DNA of 64,000 nucleotides. Origin: Chlamydoabsidia padenii (lineage: Eukaryota; Mucoromycota; Mucoromycetes; Mucorales; Cunninghamellaceae). The number at the start of each line of letters is the position of its first letter. The stretch's first letter is position 1. The translations under genes and the position numbers were made by a program. The DNA is taken from assembly GCA_025330725.1 (NCBI GenBank), contig JAIWND010000009.1, forward strand, positions 434,001 through 498,000. The letters are read 5' to 3'. Below the pieces are notes generated by a model, which saw only the letters and a program-made list of their open reading frames with translations, was not told where the DNA came from and did not search any database. Of the stretch, positions 1-10,830 are shown in pieces.

Positions 1-390
1 ACTTTTTCACATTTAATTCCCACCAATACCTTTGATCTTCACACACATACACACATACGCCTATACATAAACACACACACACACATTCATACATGTACAA
101 TTTATTACTATAAGTGAGTTCATCTATCAGAGACTATAGCATCATGTCAATCATTGGATGATTCAAGATCTTTTTAAAATCCATTAAATTATATTCTACC
201 TGCATAAAGACTAAAAAAGTAAACATTTAACAATGAATCTTGACCAATCATATTCCCGATCTATAACCCTATATTTGAAAAGCCCGCATGGTCTTTTTTG
301 CATAAATCTGTTGTTGTTACATTCGATTTTGTTTTTTATTATTATTTTACTTTTATGAAACCAAATTAAATTCTACACTATATATTCTAT
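1..390. other. Intergenic DNA at the left edge
   Basis: No gene seen. The stretch is AT-rich with a short CA dinucleotide run near 47-85. It presumably holds the 3' end of the minus-strand gene that follows. Confidence 0.6.
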
Positions 391-1742
391 TTATTGTGGA
401 GCACCACCACCAAAATTCATACTGTCACTTGAGAAGTCTTGTTTCCAAATAAATTCCTGAGCAAAGGGATGATCACCCAGATCACAGTTCCGTTTACAAG
501 TATACACATAAAGTGAGCCCCAATCCAAAGAATCCGTAGCGAGATGAGAGACACCTAAAAAGTTGAGGAGAGTAGACAAGATTTGGAATTCAAACGTCCG
601 TGGGCCATGACAATGAGGACAATCAGGGATGGTGGTTGGTTTTTGACCTTCTTGCACCCACAAAGGTTCACGATCCGGCATGTCATATTCTACACGATCG
701 TAGCGTATCACCTGATCCGGATACAGTTGCAGTTTGAGTTGGAATCGTAAAAAGCAATCGTCCACCGCCACCTCGGAATCTTCGGCTGTTTCTTCACCTG
801 CTGGTACCAAAGCATTGCTGGTTGTTGTTGTTGTGCTGTCATTATTTTGTTGACTGAATGCTGCCTGTGCTTCTTCTTCTGCCCCATCTTCGCCTTTGCC
901 TTCAGGTTCACTGACAATTTCTTTTTCAGTAAACACTCGTGTTTGTCGTAATCGTTCAATATCATCGTCTTGTCGTTGTTGTGTTAATTTGCATTGTTGT
1001 TTATGTTGACACATATTCCAATCCACCATTTGATGTTCTCGGGAGCAATAGTTGACAGCATGACATTGGCCACATGTTTTAGGTCCTGCTACTCCACAGA
1101 TCACACATAGTTTTGGTGCATTGAAGGCTTTGGCAATAAAGTCAATGTTGCTATCCTCGTCCTCCGAATCTTCTGGTGGTGGGTAGTAAGGGTTTTCACG
1201 AGCGAGTTGACTACGGAAGACCTTGAAACTAAAATGGGAGGGTAGATTAGTTTTTATACTTTGGTGTTTTATATCACTTGCCATTTCTTCCAGTCTTGCT
1301 TTACACAGGCACCATTCTTGCAACAAAAGACATATACAGTACGATGGAATGCTTCAGGAGGATGATCTTCTGGTGTGTATAACTAAAATAGTGTCAGTAA
1401 ATAGTAAGGGATCTAATCTATTCGATTGTCTTTTTTTTTGGGGGGGGTACCGAATTTACCTGTAATAATAAAACCATGGGTTGTTCACAAGAAGCACAAG
1501 TCACTTGATCTACCGTCAAGACATGTTCTGGGTTCAACCAAGCCTATATATATAAAAGAGAATGTGTGTTAAAAGAAGTAGGAAGAAGAATGAAGGGGAT
1601 TACTTACGGGTTTGCCACCGGATTTACTGGGAAAGGTATCGGCTGTTAATGGTGTTTCGGGATCTTCAGCATAACCCAATTGTGGTGCCCATTTATCAGT
1701 GAGTGTCAAGTCGTTCAGATCGTTAATGTCATCGACAGACAT
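391..1742 (-). CDS. PDCD2/Tsr4-family protein with MYND zinc finger (putative uS5 chaperone)
   Basis: Exons on the minus strand are 1608-1742, 1460-1543, 1282-1382 and 391-1228, giving 385 residues. The N-terminus has the family pattern (QLGYAEDPETPL, then FPSKSGGKPAWL), followed by CxxC (CASC) and FHRTVYVFCC. The last exon opens with FKVFRSQLARENPYYPP, then a MYND-type finger beginning CVICGVAGPKTC, an acidic Ser/Thr-rich linker, and the C-terminal PDCD2 block (QVIRYD, CPHCHGPRTFEFQ). Known members (yeast Tsr4, animal PDCD2/PDCD2L) escort ribosomal protein uS5 during 40S assembly; that role here is inferred. Intron 3 (1229-1281) keeps the frame only with a GCAAGT donor, a GC-AG intron. The GT two bases further in leaves a stop. 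The start at 1742 is the first ATG of the open frame. Confidence 0.9.
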
Positions 1743-2455
1743 GGTAATTAAAGTGGAAGAGGTGTGAATGAAGGGAGGGGGGAGGAAAAAGTGGCTGGGC
1801 CTTCAAAAACAAAAAAAAAAACAAAAAAAAAAAAAGTCGATTGAAATCCCGGTTCGGGATTTGAAAAACGATTTTCATGCAGAGGTACCGTTGACCTTAA
1901 AAAAAAATGTGACCCCACCAACTCGATATAGTCCAATAAGAACAAGAACCATTATTCTGGGATCAAAAGGAGAGAAACTACCTATTTATTCACACCATGC
2001 CCTGAAGGGAAAAGAAACCATCCCCTGGGCTTGAATTCGCTTTGACAATAGATGTCGACCAATCATTCATGTCCCTGAGACTATTTTATAATATAAAAAA
2101 AAAAGTTCATGCATTACATATTATAAAACTAAAAAAGTTATAGTGGTAACCCTGTGATCAAATTGTGATAAGCACAATATATAGATTACCTATCTCGATA
2201 TCACTTGTGAACTAAAAGAACGAACAAACAAGTTCTATTATGTATAGAATGAGTAAAAATTTCATGTCTTATTGTAAATTTTTGATGTGATACAATCGTG
2301 TCAACGGGAAAATCGGGATTTGAAAAGAAAAAGCATGACCAAGACCAATGGTTCCATTTGATGCGTAGATGATGTGAATGTCTTTATATATAAACCAAGG
2401 AAAACATAAACCATCCCCCTTTTTTCTCTTTTTTCTTCTTTCTTTCTTTATTACC
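1743..2455. promoter_or_regulatory. Divergent intergenic region between the PDCD2-like and GATA genes
   Basis: This shared upstream region contains an inverted pair of the recurrent motif (TTGAAATCCCG at 1841-1851 and CGGGATTTGAAA at 1855-1866), about 100-115 bp upstream of the PDCD2-like start. A further copy, CGGGATTTGAAAA, lies at 2316-2328, about 130-140 bp upstream of the GATA start. A TATA-like TATATATAA is at about 2385-2393, roughly 65 bp before the GATA ATG, followed by a C/T-rich tract. No gene was seen here. Confidence 0.6.
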
Positions 2456-3175
2456 ATGTATTCGTTTACCCAACCACACTCCCAAACCATGCACTCACTG
2501 GGTTTGAATAGTTTTATGTATCCTGGCCCAATGCAGGAGGAAGAGGACCGTATTTTATTAACGCCTACCATAGATTCATCAATTCAACATAAACCTTTAC
2601 CACCTACTTCATGCATCTACCCATTTGATGATGGTAGTGTGTCAGATGAGCATCTTTATATTCATAACCCACTCGATCTTCTGTTTCCATCCATTTCACC
2701 TCACGATGGGTCATCATCATCACCACCAATATACGATCCACCTTTATCAACGTATGATTCAGCCATAATATATGATCAACCACCAGCCATGTACGATCCC
2801 GAAACCCCATCACCCCTTTTTTCATCTACCCCAGATATCTTTCCATCCACACCCAAAGAGGAAAATGGTTTCACACACGATAGTGTGGTTTCCGATCCAA
2901 CGGAGGCGTCCAATCGGCGTAAATCATGCAAACCCGCATATTCAAATCCCGATTCAAATACCGTCTGCACACACTGTGAGACCACCAACACCCCTCTTTG
3001 GCGACGCAACAAGGCCGGCCTACCACTCTGTAATGCTTGTGGTCTGTTTTTCAAACTTCATGGCAAAGATCGTCCACTCAGTTTAAAAACAGATGTTATA
3101 AAAAAACGGAATAGAGGCACACCTACTAAACGAAGGAAACGTGGAGGGCGCATGAAGAGAAAGAGACTAGTGTGA
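2456..3175 (+). CDS. GATA-type zinc-finger transcription factor
   Basis: A single exon codes for 239 residues. The N-terminal two-thirds is low-complexity (Ser, Pro, Asp, Tyr-rich, with repeated YDP/YD motifs), typical of an activation region. One C-terminal finger has the spacing C-X2-C-X17-C-X2-C ([14 protein letters not shown] ... [12 protein letters not shown]), followed by a basic tail [15 protein letters not shown] and Lys/Arg-rich residues to the end. The 17-residue loop and single finger match fungal AreA/Nit2/Gln3-like factors, which bind (A/T)GATA(A/G). Nitrogen control is the usual role but not provable here. I chose the ATG at 2456 (context TTACCATG, after a TATA box and pyrimidine tract). 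An in-frame ATG at 2378 lies upstream of the TATA box and would read through the pyrimidine tract. Confidence 0.9.
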   Translation: MYSFTQPHSQTMHSLGLNSFMYPGPMQEEEDRILLTPTIDSSIQHKPLPPTSCIYPFDDGSVSDEHLYIHNPLDLLFPSISPHDGSSSSPPIYDPPLSTYDSAIIYDQPPAMYDPETPSPLFSSTPDIFPSTPKEENGFTHDSVVSDPTEASNRRKSCKPAYSNPDSNTVCTHCETTNTPLWRRNKAGLPLCNACGLFFKLHGKDRPLSLKTDVIKKRNRGTPTKRRKRGGRMKRKRLV

Positions 3176-3295
3176 ATAAAGACTTTTTATTATAAAAATG
3201 TGTGTAGACTAAATTACTATTGGCTATATCTAATTTGGGGGAGATGCTATTCATGGTATCACTTCACATGATTACCATGCAAAAAACAAAAGGTA

Positions 3296-6176
3296 CTATA
3301 AAGAAGGGGATGGGTGATGATAAGAAGAGTAAGTTTGTTGTTGGTCTTGTTCCTGTGGATTATTAAAGTTGACTTGAGGATGATCCATCGTGGGTGTGTA
3401 TACAAAGTCAGCAAACTTGAATAGGTCATAAAGATGTACATCGTTAGCCATTTCAAATGCCGAGTCCATAGTTGTAGGTGAGACGAGTGCCTCCGGTATC
3501 ATCCTGTTTCCCATTTGTTGTTTTTGTTGTGAGAACCATGACCAATTCGTATCAGGTACCAGTGATGGAGTCATCGAGAGCAGTGGAATGGGTACATTTG
3601 ATGGATAGGAGGAAGGCACCACCGGGGTGATGTCTTGCGGATAGGGCACTTGTTGTCCTGTTGTCATATCTGTTGTTGTTGTTGTTTCAAATCCAGGCCT
3701 AATCAAATCCATGTCGTCCGTCTCGTTGTTGTTGTTGTTGGTTGTATCCTTGGTATAACGTTCGATCCGTTCCATGAGTGCTCTGACGTATTTATGATGT
3801 CGTACCGGTGATGATTTCAAAACAGTGTGAATTCGAAGCATTTGTCGCTTTGCTGTAGCCACCACATCAGAAGAAGGACTTCGTAATTGATAATTGCAAT
3901 AGACACCACACGCCATAACAAGGGTACCCAGAGTGAAATGACACCAAGGTTGTTGAAGCTGAGCCCAATGATCCAGTAGGTCGGTAATACTATCAGCAGC
4001 ATCCACACAGATCCGAAGTGATAATAAGGCAATGGCAGATAAAGAATTGTTGTTTGTCGGTGGATCCATTCGAGGTAAAAACATGGAATAAAGTTGACAC
4101 ATCTGAAAGTGGTATTCAAAGGTCAGTTTCAAACAGGCCTGTTCACGGAAGGATGTGCTGCACCAGTTGCGATGTCGTTCGTATTGAAAGTAACTGGGTA
4201 ATCCGTCGTACCAGTCCTTTAATTGCCGTTCCAGGTGTGAGATCGATGATAGTCGTGGGTTCTTGACAGAGGATAAAATGGTGGTATGGATGCTGCGATC
4301 GATTTGACTGATTTGGTGCCGATGTATGGTAAATTCAACTCGGTAGCGCTGTTCCCCTTGTTCTTGTAACATTCGAGTCGGTGGTCCTATCGTCACTTCG
4401 TCTGTCGGTGGCAGCATCATTGGTTTGTCGGAATGACTGGCACAGAGCGTTTCCATGAATTCGATTGCTGAGAATAATCGTCGTTGTTTTTCCACTATAA
4501 TCAAATCCTTTGTCCGTTCCTTGTCGATGTCTGCTTCTGCTTCTTCTTCTTCCTGCATCAAATCGTTGGTATTGTTGCCTTTATTGGATAATTGTGTTGG
4601 TGATGATGGCGAGGAAGAAGGTGAGTTGGTGGTGTCGCCAGATGATGAAGAAGGTAACAATGATGATGATAAGGTGGAAGGTTGTCGATGTAGTCCCATA
4701 TCCACAGCCATTCGAATCGCCAGACCCAAAAAGACATATGCCTCCGATCCAGCCTGTGCACGTCCAGAGCCTGTTTTGCCAATACTATAAATATACATCA
4801 ATAAGAGAGCATGTACGGTATCCAAAGTCGAGGCCAAAAAACAGTCCCGAAGTAGAATCTTGGCTTGATCAAAGTAATGTTCACCCACCCGGTTAGGATC
4901 CTGACCAGGAAACAGATCGTGATATATCGCCGCATGTCTTGCTGCCCATGCCAGAATCGCATTCACCAAAAGGGAGTTGATTTTATCTTGTAGTAGACCA
5001 TCACCCTTTTCTTTCTTTTTCCCTTGTTGTTGCTGGAGAAAAGAGTGGCGACAGGTTTCCAAAAAAGTATCAATGTCGGGGAGTGGATAGCAAAGGAAAC
5101 ATTCGGCATAATGATGGAAGAGCTGGTCGATGATGGCATTATTCATGATGATCGGTATGTTGGGTTTGATCACATTATTGTCGTCAGAATAGGTTGGTCG
5201 CAGAGAGATGGGTGGTGCCAGTCGCATATATTGTTGTTGTTGTTGTGTTGATTCCCAAGCACTGTAAAGAGGGAATATAACACCTTTGGATCGATACAAA
5301 GGATGAGTCTTAGTCACAATAACATGGTCGGCTAGTTTGGAGGAAGGTGTCTTTACTTTGGAAGAGTCATCATCATCGTGTCCTTGCCGAGTTGGTTCGC
5401 TTGATGAGGATGTGGTGCTTGACGCAAGCTCTTGGCGTTGTAGTTCAGATGCCCCAGATAAAAGAATGCCATAAAGATCTTGGAGAGAGACAATATTGGT
5501 GTCGATACGTAAGCCAGTAGGTGTCAATGATAACGCCCAGTTGGTCTTCAAATCAGAAGAAACTAGTGTCCGATCAGCTTGGGTTGAGACTGAGCAAGAA
5601 GAGGAGGATGAGGTTGTTAAAGAAGGAGTGCTGTTACTTGTCGTATTTACATGACGTAGAATTGTTTTCGTATCCTGCTGAATGGTTTGTAATTGTCGTT
5701 CTACCACATCGACCTTGTTGCTGAGTTTGGTGATGGTATCATTAAGCTGCGCAAGGTTGTAAATGTCGAATTGTGTTGCAGTACCGGTGTAAGAGCAAGG
5801 AACTAGAAAGAGAGAGGGGAAAAGTTTTTTTTTAAAAAAAAAAAAAAGCGTTAAAAAAAAGGAGGGAGGACGGGATTTGAATATTCTCAATTTGCCTTTC
5901 AGGTTTTTACATCGACCGCATTCGGGATGAGTGGCATCGCACCTCACTAAAAAAAAAAAAAAGAAGAGAGTATGGGTAAGTAAAAGGTATGATACAATCC
6001 GATGGTTTACCTTTTTTATTTCTATGTATCATAAAAGAAGAAGAATAGAGTCAGTCAGTTCTTTACTCAACCTTCCTTTTTTTAAATTACAATTACCGAC
6101 ACCGTTCACAAGCCAATGTCATGCGCATTCTTTTTGTAGTAGAATGTGGATCCTTGTCGTATTCTTTATTATTCAT
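3296..6176 (-). CDS. Zn2Cys6 fungal-specific transcription factor
   Basis: Four exons are 6097-6176, 6011-6021, 5896-5946 and 3296-5802, giving 882 residues. Splicing yields a perfect binuclear cluster with Cys at 23, 26, 33, 40, 43 and 50 (C-X2-C-X6-C-X6-C-X2-C-X6-C): ACERCRNKKVRCD, then ECGRCKNLKVPC. Exon 2 is only 11 nt and supplies part of the first loop. Intron 3 has a GC donor. A coiled coil follows (LAQLNDTITKLSNKVDVVERQ). The central part matches the Fungal_trans domain (QLFHHYAECFLCYPLPDI, LLVNAILAWAARHAA, LGLAIRMAVDMGLHRQ). Poly-Ser, poly-Gln and poly-Asn linkers occur throughout. The target pathway cannot be read from the sequence, and neighbours give no cluster context. Confidence 0.9.
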
Positions 6177-6721
6177 CCAAGAGAGAAGAAGAAAGTAAAA
6201 GTAAAAGTAAAAGAGAGACGAAACAAAACAATAACAGATAATGTTTATATTGACTGAGATGAGTCAAGAATAGTAAAAGTAACAGGTGACCCGAGTGTTC
6301 ATTTTGGCTACCCGCCCGCATTTCCACCCGATTGACAACACAAATTGAATTCATGCAGATGTAAATCTGACCTAGTTGAAAGACCAACATCACCAAACCA
6401 TACCCTTTTATTATTAACATGATGTATTTTTATTAGTTAGTAAACCACAATAATAAACATTCTATACTTTTTATTACTAATCCATGTTGGGCCGATCCTG
6501 TTGATCTAAAGAAAAAAAGGCTACTATCAGTATGCATAATGATTTAATATCAACCCACATTTGTTACCATGGTTATTCCTGTCATATTTTGACACCCATT
6601 TCGATGATTATCTTGCATGGAGGTAAAAGTTAATTGAGTATAGGACCAGTTTATTATATATGATCCCAAAAAAAAAAGGGAGGGGTATGTCAAAAGAAAT
6701 CCTTTTTTGATACAAATAATA
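6177..6721. other. Intergenic DNA, no gene seen
   Basis: This contains the upstream region of the Zn2Cys6 gene, including a short AAAGT tandem run near 6192-6211, and the 3' side of the next minus-strand gene. It is AT-rich and no RNA gene was recognised. Confidence 0.5.
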
Positions 6722-7581
6722 TTATAAGGTTGGAGAGTGGTGGGGTTGTAAAAGTCGTTGCTTGAATGATTCCAGTTGATCTTGTATATGTTGTATTTGA
6801 TCACCAATCCTTCGTCGATGGCCTGCTTCAAACTGATCCACAAATTCATAAGGTACTTGTAATCGAAGGGCATTATGTGGGTCCAGTTCTTCCTGAGGAT
6901 CGAATTGGAATGTCACCTTGGGTTGACCAGGGCGAAGGAATTGCATAAATAAGGGTCCAAAATCCATTTCGTCTTGTTCGTCTTTTTTATTAGTCAGTTG
7001 ATGTGTTGTGTTTGCTACCGGTGTATCCTATAATAAAACATAAAAAAGTCAGAAAAAAAGAAAAGAGGAATTACTAGTTTACCTTGTGTTTAGATACAAT
7101 TTGCTTCTTCTTGGCCTGGTGTCCATCCTTGTCCAAAGTATCAAGTGTTTCTTTATTGTTGTGAGATCTAAGAGTACAACAAGAGTTAGTCCATCTACTT
7201 GTATTGATAGTTATTACTATTGGTTACCTCTTCTTTCCAGGAGTTACCATGGTCAATTCTTTCCGTTGTCGAGCTTGTTCCTTTAAAAAGTAAGAAGTAT
7301 CGGCATGATATTTGTTACAGTATTCGTCCATGGTAAGTGCACGCACCGACTGAAGTAATTGACTGATCGTCATATTGCCTTGGGCTCGTAGGGAACTGCA
7401 AATAAAATCAATACTTTGTTGGATTTCATCAATACGTCGAGTGGCTAGCGAAAAACAAGTTAGTATCCCAGCCCATTACCATAAAACACATACATGTCGT
7501 TTGTTTTTTTTTTTTTTTTTTACCTTCTGCATCTAGGATTGCAATAGCTTCTTCTGCTAAAGGATCCACCGCTGTCGCCAT
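6722..7581 (-). CDS. Small coiled-coil protein, possibly Borealin/Nbl1-like
   Basis: Four exons (7524-7581, 7228-7444, 7083-7167, 6722-7027) join in phase to 221 residues. The N-terminal part is helical (RRIDEIQQSIDFICSSLR), followed by QLLQSVRALTMDEYCNKYHAD. This resembles the Nbl1/Borealin N-terminal pattern of a helix, then Pro/Arg-rich and LTM-x-E-Y segments; that link is a weak pattern match only. The middle is Lys/Arg-rich and polar. The C-terminus has a second helical segment (RRRIGDQIQHIQDQLESFKQRLL). If it is Borealin-like it would belong to the chromosomal passenger complex at centromeres. Otherwise it is an uncharacterised nuclear-looking basic protein. Gene structure is solid; function is uncertain. 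Confidence 0.6.
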
Positions 7582-7764
7582 GATTTGAGATTGAGAGTAC
7601 AAAAGGGGAATGAGGAAAAAAATATTCCAAGAGCGAGGATCCCCCCTCCCCATAAAAAAAAAAAATTGTTTAATGTTTGCACAGGGGCGGTCTTTCAATT
7701 CCCGATTCTTTTAAAACTTGCGGGCCCTTCTGCCATTTCCCTCTTTCCATTCCCACCTTCTCCA

Positions 7765-8969
7765 ATGCTTGCCAATAGTAAGTTATCAAACCAAAACAAT
7801 TCTTTGTTTCGTCCTTAATAATTGATATTATTTTTAGTCAAGATTCCTCCTGGTATCCGCCTCTTCAACAAGATTGCTGATTTTCGTGCTTGGCGCCGAC
7901 AGCTATTATTGGATCGTCAAACACTTGGTTATGTGCCCACCATGGGTGCTCTTCATCAAGGTCATTTGGCTCTAGGTAAAAAAGTTCCCTCTCTTTATAA
8001 ATCACACAAATAAACAAAAAACAACTAACCCACATAGTCTTCTTCTTGTAGTGACCTCTGCCAAAAATCAATGTGACCATGTGGCGTTAACTATCTTTGT
8101 TAATCCTGCACAGTTTTCACCAACTGAGGATTTATCCACTTATCCACGCACACTTCAAAATGATTTGGATCAATTGGCTGCTCTTGGACCTGGGATTGCT
8201 TCGGCCGTATTGGTGCCTACCGTGCATGAAATGTATCCTGGCGGGATCGAATTGGATGTGACAAAACAAAAGGGGGCATTTGTCGAAGTTAAGGGTTTAT
8301 CACATCAATTGGAGGGTATCACTCGACCTCACTTTTTCCGTGGTGTGGCTACTGTAGTATCCAAATTCCTAAACATTGTAAGTTTAATATTCTTCTTTTT
8401 ATATATACCTAGTATAAAATCTCATTCATTGTTGATAGGTACAACCTGAACAAGTCTTCTTTGGTCAAAAGGATGGTAAGTAATACTACATGTCAATCAC
8501 AAACCCCACGTTTTAACTCTTGTGTGTAGTGCAACAATGCTCGGTGATTAAAACCATGATTCGTGATCTTCATTTCCCAGTTCAAATGAACATTTGTCCA
8601 ACCATCCGTGAACATGATGGATTGGCCATGTCATCAAGAAACACCTATTTAACACCTGATCAACGTCACCATGCTCTTGTCGTGCATAAAGCTCTGTCCA
8701 CCATCGAATCACTTTATCAACAAGGACAACGCCATGCACCTACTTTGATCCAGGCCGGTACCGATATCATCGAACAAGAAAAACAACTCGTCAAACAATT
8801 GGATTGGGATATCTCGTTGGATTACTTGGCTATCAACTCACCTGATGACCTCTCGACTATTGACGGTGATATCAATCCTCAACAAGGTGGGATTGTCAGC
8901 ACCGCTGTGTTTGTGGGTAAAACTAGATTGATTGATAATTTGCTTCTGGATGTCAAGATGGTGTCGTGA
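7765..8969 (+). CDS. Pantothenate synthetase (pantoate--beta-alanine ligase)
   Basis: Five exons (7765-7777, 7838-7975, 8052-8377, 8439-8475, 8530-8969) give 317 residues. The enzyme joins pantoate and beta-alanine using ATP, the last step of vitamin B5 synthesis before CoA. The nucleotidyltransferase HxGH motif is in YVPTMGALHQGHLAL. Other family blocks are TIFVNPAQFSPTEDLSTYPR, LVPTVHEMYPGG, RPHFFRGVATVVSKFLNI, FFGQKDVQQCSVIKTM and the KMSKS-equivalent LAMSSRNTYL. Length is normal for the family (PanC, yeast Pan6). The first exon is only 13 nt. It is divergent from the gene starting at 7581, with 183 bp between starts and a motif copy (TTTCAATTCCCG, 7693-7704) between them. Confidence 0.95.
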
Positions 8970-9193
8970 TCAAGGAATATTATAATTATAGATTGTAGGA
9001 TAGATATGTATACTGTAAATAAAAAAGGGGAATGATCATAAAAGATCATCTTGTTACTTTTTTTTATTTTTATTTTTTATTTGACACTAATAAAAGTTTA
9101 AAATGTGGTTTTTATTGTTGTTATAAAAGAGAAGGGGGGGGGAGCTATGATACTATACTAGTGGGAATCACAAAATAGGATATAATAACTACA
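8970..9193. other. Convergent 3' spacer
   Basis: This is the 3' region shared by the pantothenate synthetase and paraoxonase-like genes. An AATAAA-type signal lies near 9016 for the plus-strand gene. Two similar 20-25 bp segments (ACTA..GGGAATCACAAA, near 9158 and 9192) form a short imperfect direct repeat; the second overlaps the end of the minus-strand gene. Confidence 0.45.
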
Positions 9194-10558
9194 CTATTGG
9201 GAATCACAAACCAGGATACCACGATCATAAAGCGACGACACCAACAATTTATGACGATCAGCATCCAAAGCACCAGTAGAAGAAGCAGCATAATAATGAC
9301 CATCATCACTAAATACAACTTGAGGACCCACCTTGGAAGCCAACCTCCATACCATGACTTGAGAAGCCGCTCGAGGCACATTCGGAAGCGACCGATCACG
9401 GGCCACGGCATACTTCATAAAGTCCAACCCCTTTGGATGACCAGCAATGACCAGTTTCCCAGATTTATAATCCAAATTATCCACGGCCATACCCACATGG
9501 GCCATTTGTACGAAATCAAGTCGCACAGGTTCATCCGAGGAAGAAGGTTGTAAGGTGATATTGTATTGGTGGACTTGGCGTTTGTTGCATTCGGACACAA
9601 AGAGAGTCGAGTCGTCACCGCTGACACCATTCGCAAAGGCCAGTCTGTTTGCCACCACGGTAGCTTGATTGGATCGAGCATCGTAAAACATCACATTGGA
9701 GATGGGCAAGACCGCGACATTTTCAATCAGTTTGAGGAGTTTGGTGTCAAAGTAATGGTCGTTGCTAAAGAAGAAGGAAGGTGTGCCGTCTGATCCTTCC
9801 ATTTCCGGATTGTCGAGGATGTGGAGTGCATTGGGTGTATACAAGTTGGCATGTTGGATCGTACGTTGGTGTACCAAGTTATCCGCCTGGATTGAGAATA
9901 CCTCTATTTTGGCTGTATCGGATTCAAAGGGGAGATTGATCACGAGGATTAGTTGACGGCCAATATCAATATTAAGTCCAAGAGGGTGGAAATCTTGAGG
10001 TTTGGATATCATCTTCATCATTTTCGCTTCGGGTGGTGACTATAAATTAAAAATATAAAGTCAGTTCAGTCAGTTAGTGAATGAGGGTGGGGAGGTTGCC
10101 TGGTCGATCTACCGTTTTATAATCAATTTGCCAAATGTCGCCAGAGGGAACGACTTCGTCTACACCAAAGTAATTGTAATCCAATACTCTGTTCCGCTTT
10201 TCTCGTGCAGGGTCGCAAGATGCAAAGGCCACACCATCTTCTCCCAATACGATATCTTCACAGAATGACAAGAGGTTAGAAGGATCTAAACACACACAAA
10301 AAAAAGAGAGGTGAATTTAAGCTTCTTTTTTTTTTCTTTCTCTTTTTGACTGGTAAAAACTTACCTACTACTTTCACACAAGTTTCAGAGCCAATGGAAG
10401 GAATGACTTTGTGCGTTCCTGCAAGGCCAATAAGATGATCTACGAAGAATAGTTAGTGGCATGTAAAACATTATGTTATCTGTTCACTTACATAAAGGAT
10501 AGGCAACCACGGATAAAATACCCACGAGGATCCATAAGCGGTTACCAGGATTGAGCAT
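9194..10558 (-). CDS. Paraoxonase/arylesterase-like six-bladed beta-propeller, membrane-anchored
   Basis: Four exons (10492-10558, 10365-10439, 10113-10285, 9194-10039) give 386 residues. An N-terminal hydrophobic segment (RLWILVGILSVVAYPLYHL) looks like an uncleaved anchor, as in animal PONs. Family hallmarks follow in order: GSETCVKVVDPSNLLSFCED, FHPLGLNID, LPFESDTAKIEVF, the FFFSNDHYFD block that supplies calcium ligands, LAFANGVSGD, HVGMAVDNLDYKSGKLVIAGH, and the C-terminal STGALDADRHKLLVSSLYDR. PON relatives hydrolyse lactones and aryl esters in a calcium-dependent active site; the natural substrate here is unknown. The protein probably sits at the ER or plasma membrane with the propeller outside the cytosol. 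A recurrent motif copy (CGGGATTTTAAAA, 10633-10645) is about 75 bp upstream of the start. Confidence 0.85.
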
Positions 10559-10830
10559 CGGGTTAGTTTCGGTAAAGGTGAAGAAAAAGAAGAGAAGAGG
10601 AGTGTCAAACAAAAGAAGGCCCCCTTAAATAGCGGGATTTTAAAAATAGCAGAGAGAGATGGTCAAATGGCACATGAAAGTCCCGCATCATAATCATTTC
10701 AACCTTCCAATAAACTTTATTTACAATACGTTTTTTCTTTTCTTTTCATAATACAATCTAGAATATACATCGTTTAAACTAATAATATTATTTATAATAA
10801 TAGTAATAACACCAACTACGGATAATGCCC
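10559..10830. promoter_or_regulatory. Upstream region of the paraoxonase-like gene and 3' end of the WD40 gene
   Basis: CGGGATTTTAAAA is at 10633-10645. The rest is AT-rich. No coding sequence was seen. Confidence 0.4.

Noticed and set aside
2378..2455. Longer N-terminus for the GATA factor
   Set aside because: It would translate the TATA box and pyrimidine tract; the ATG at 2456 has better context.
4455..4896. Plus-strand open frames inside the Zn2Cys6 gene
   Set aside because: They are antisense shadows of Ser/Gln/Asp-rich codons in a large conserved exon.
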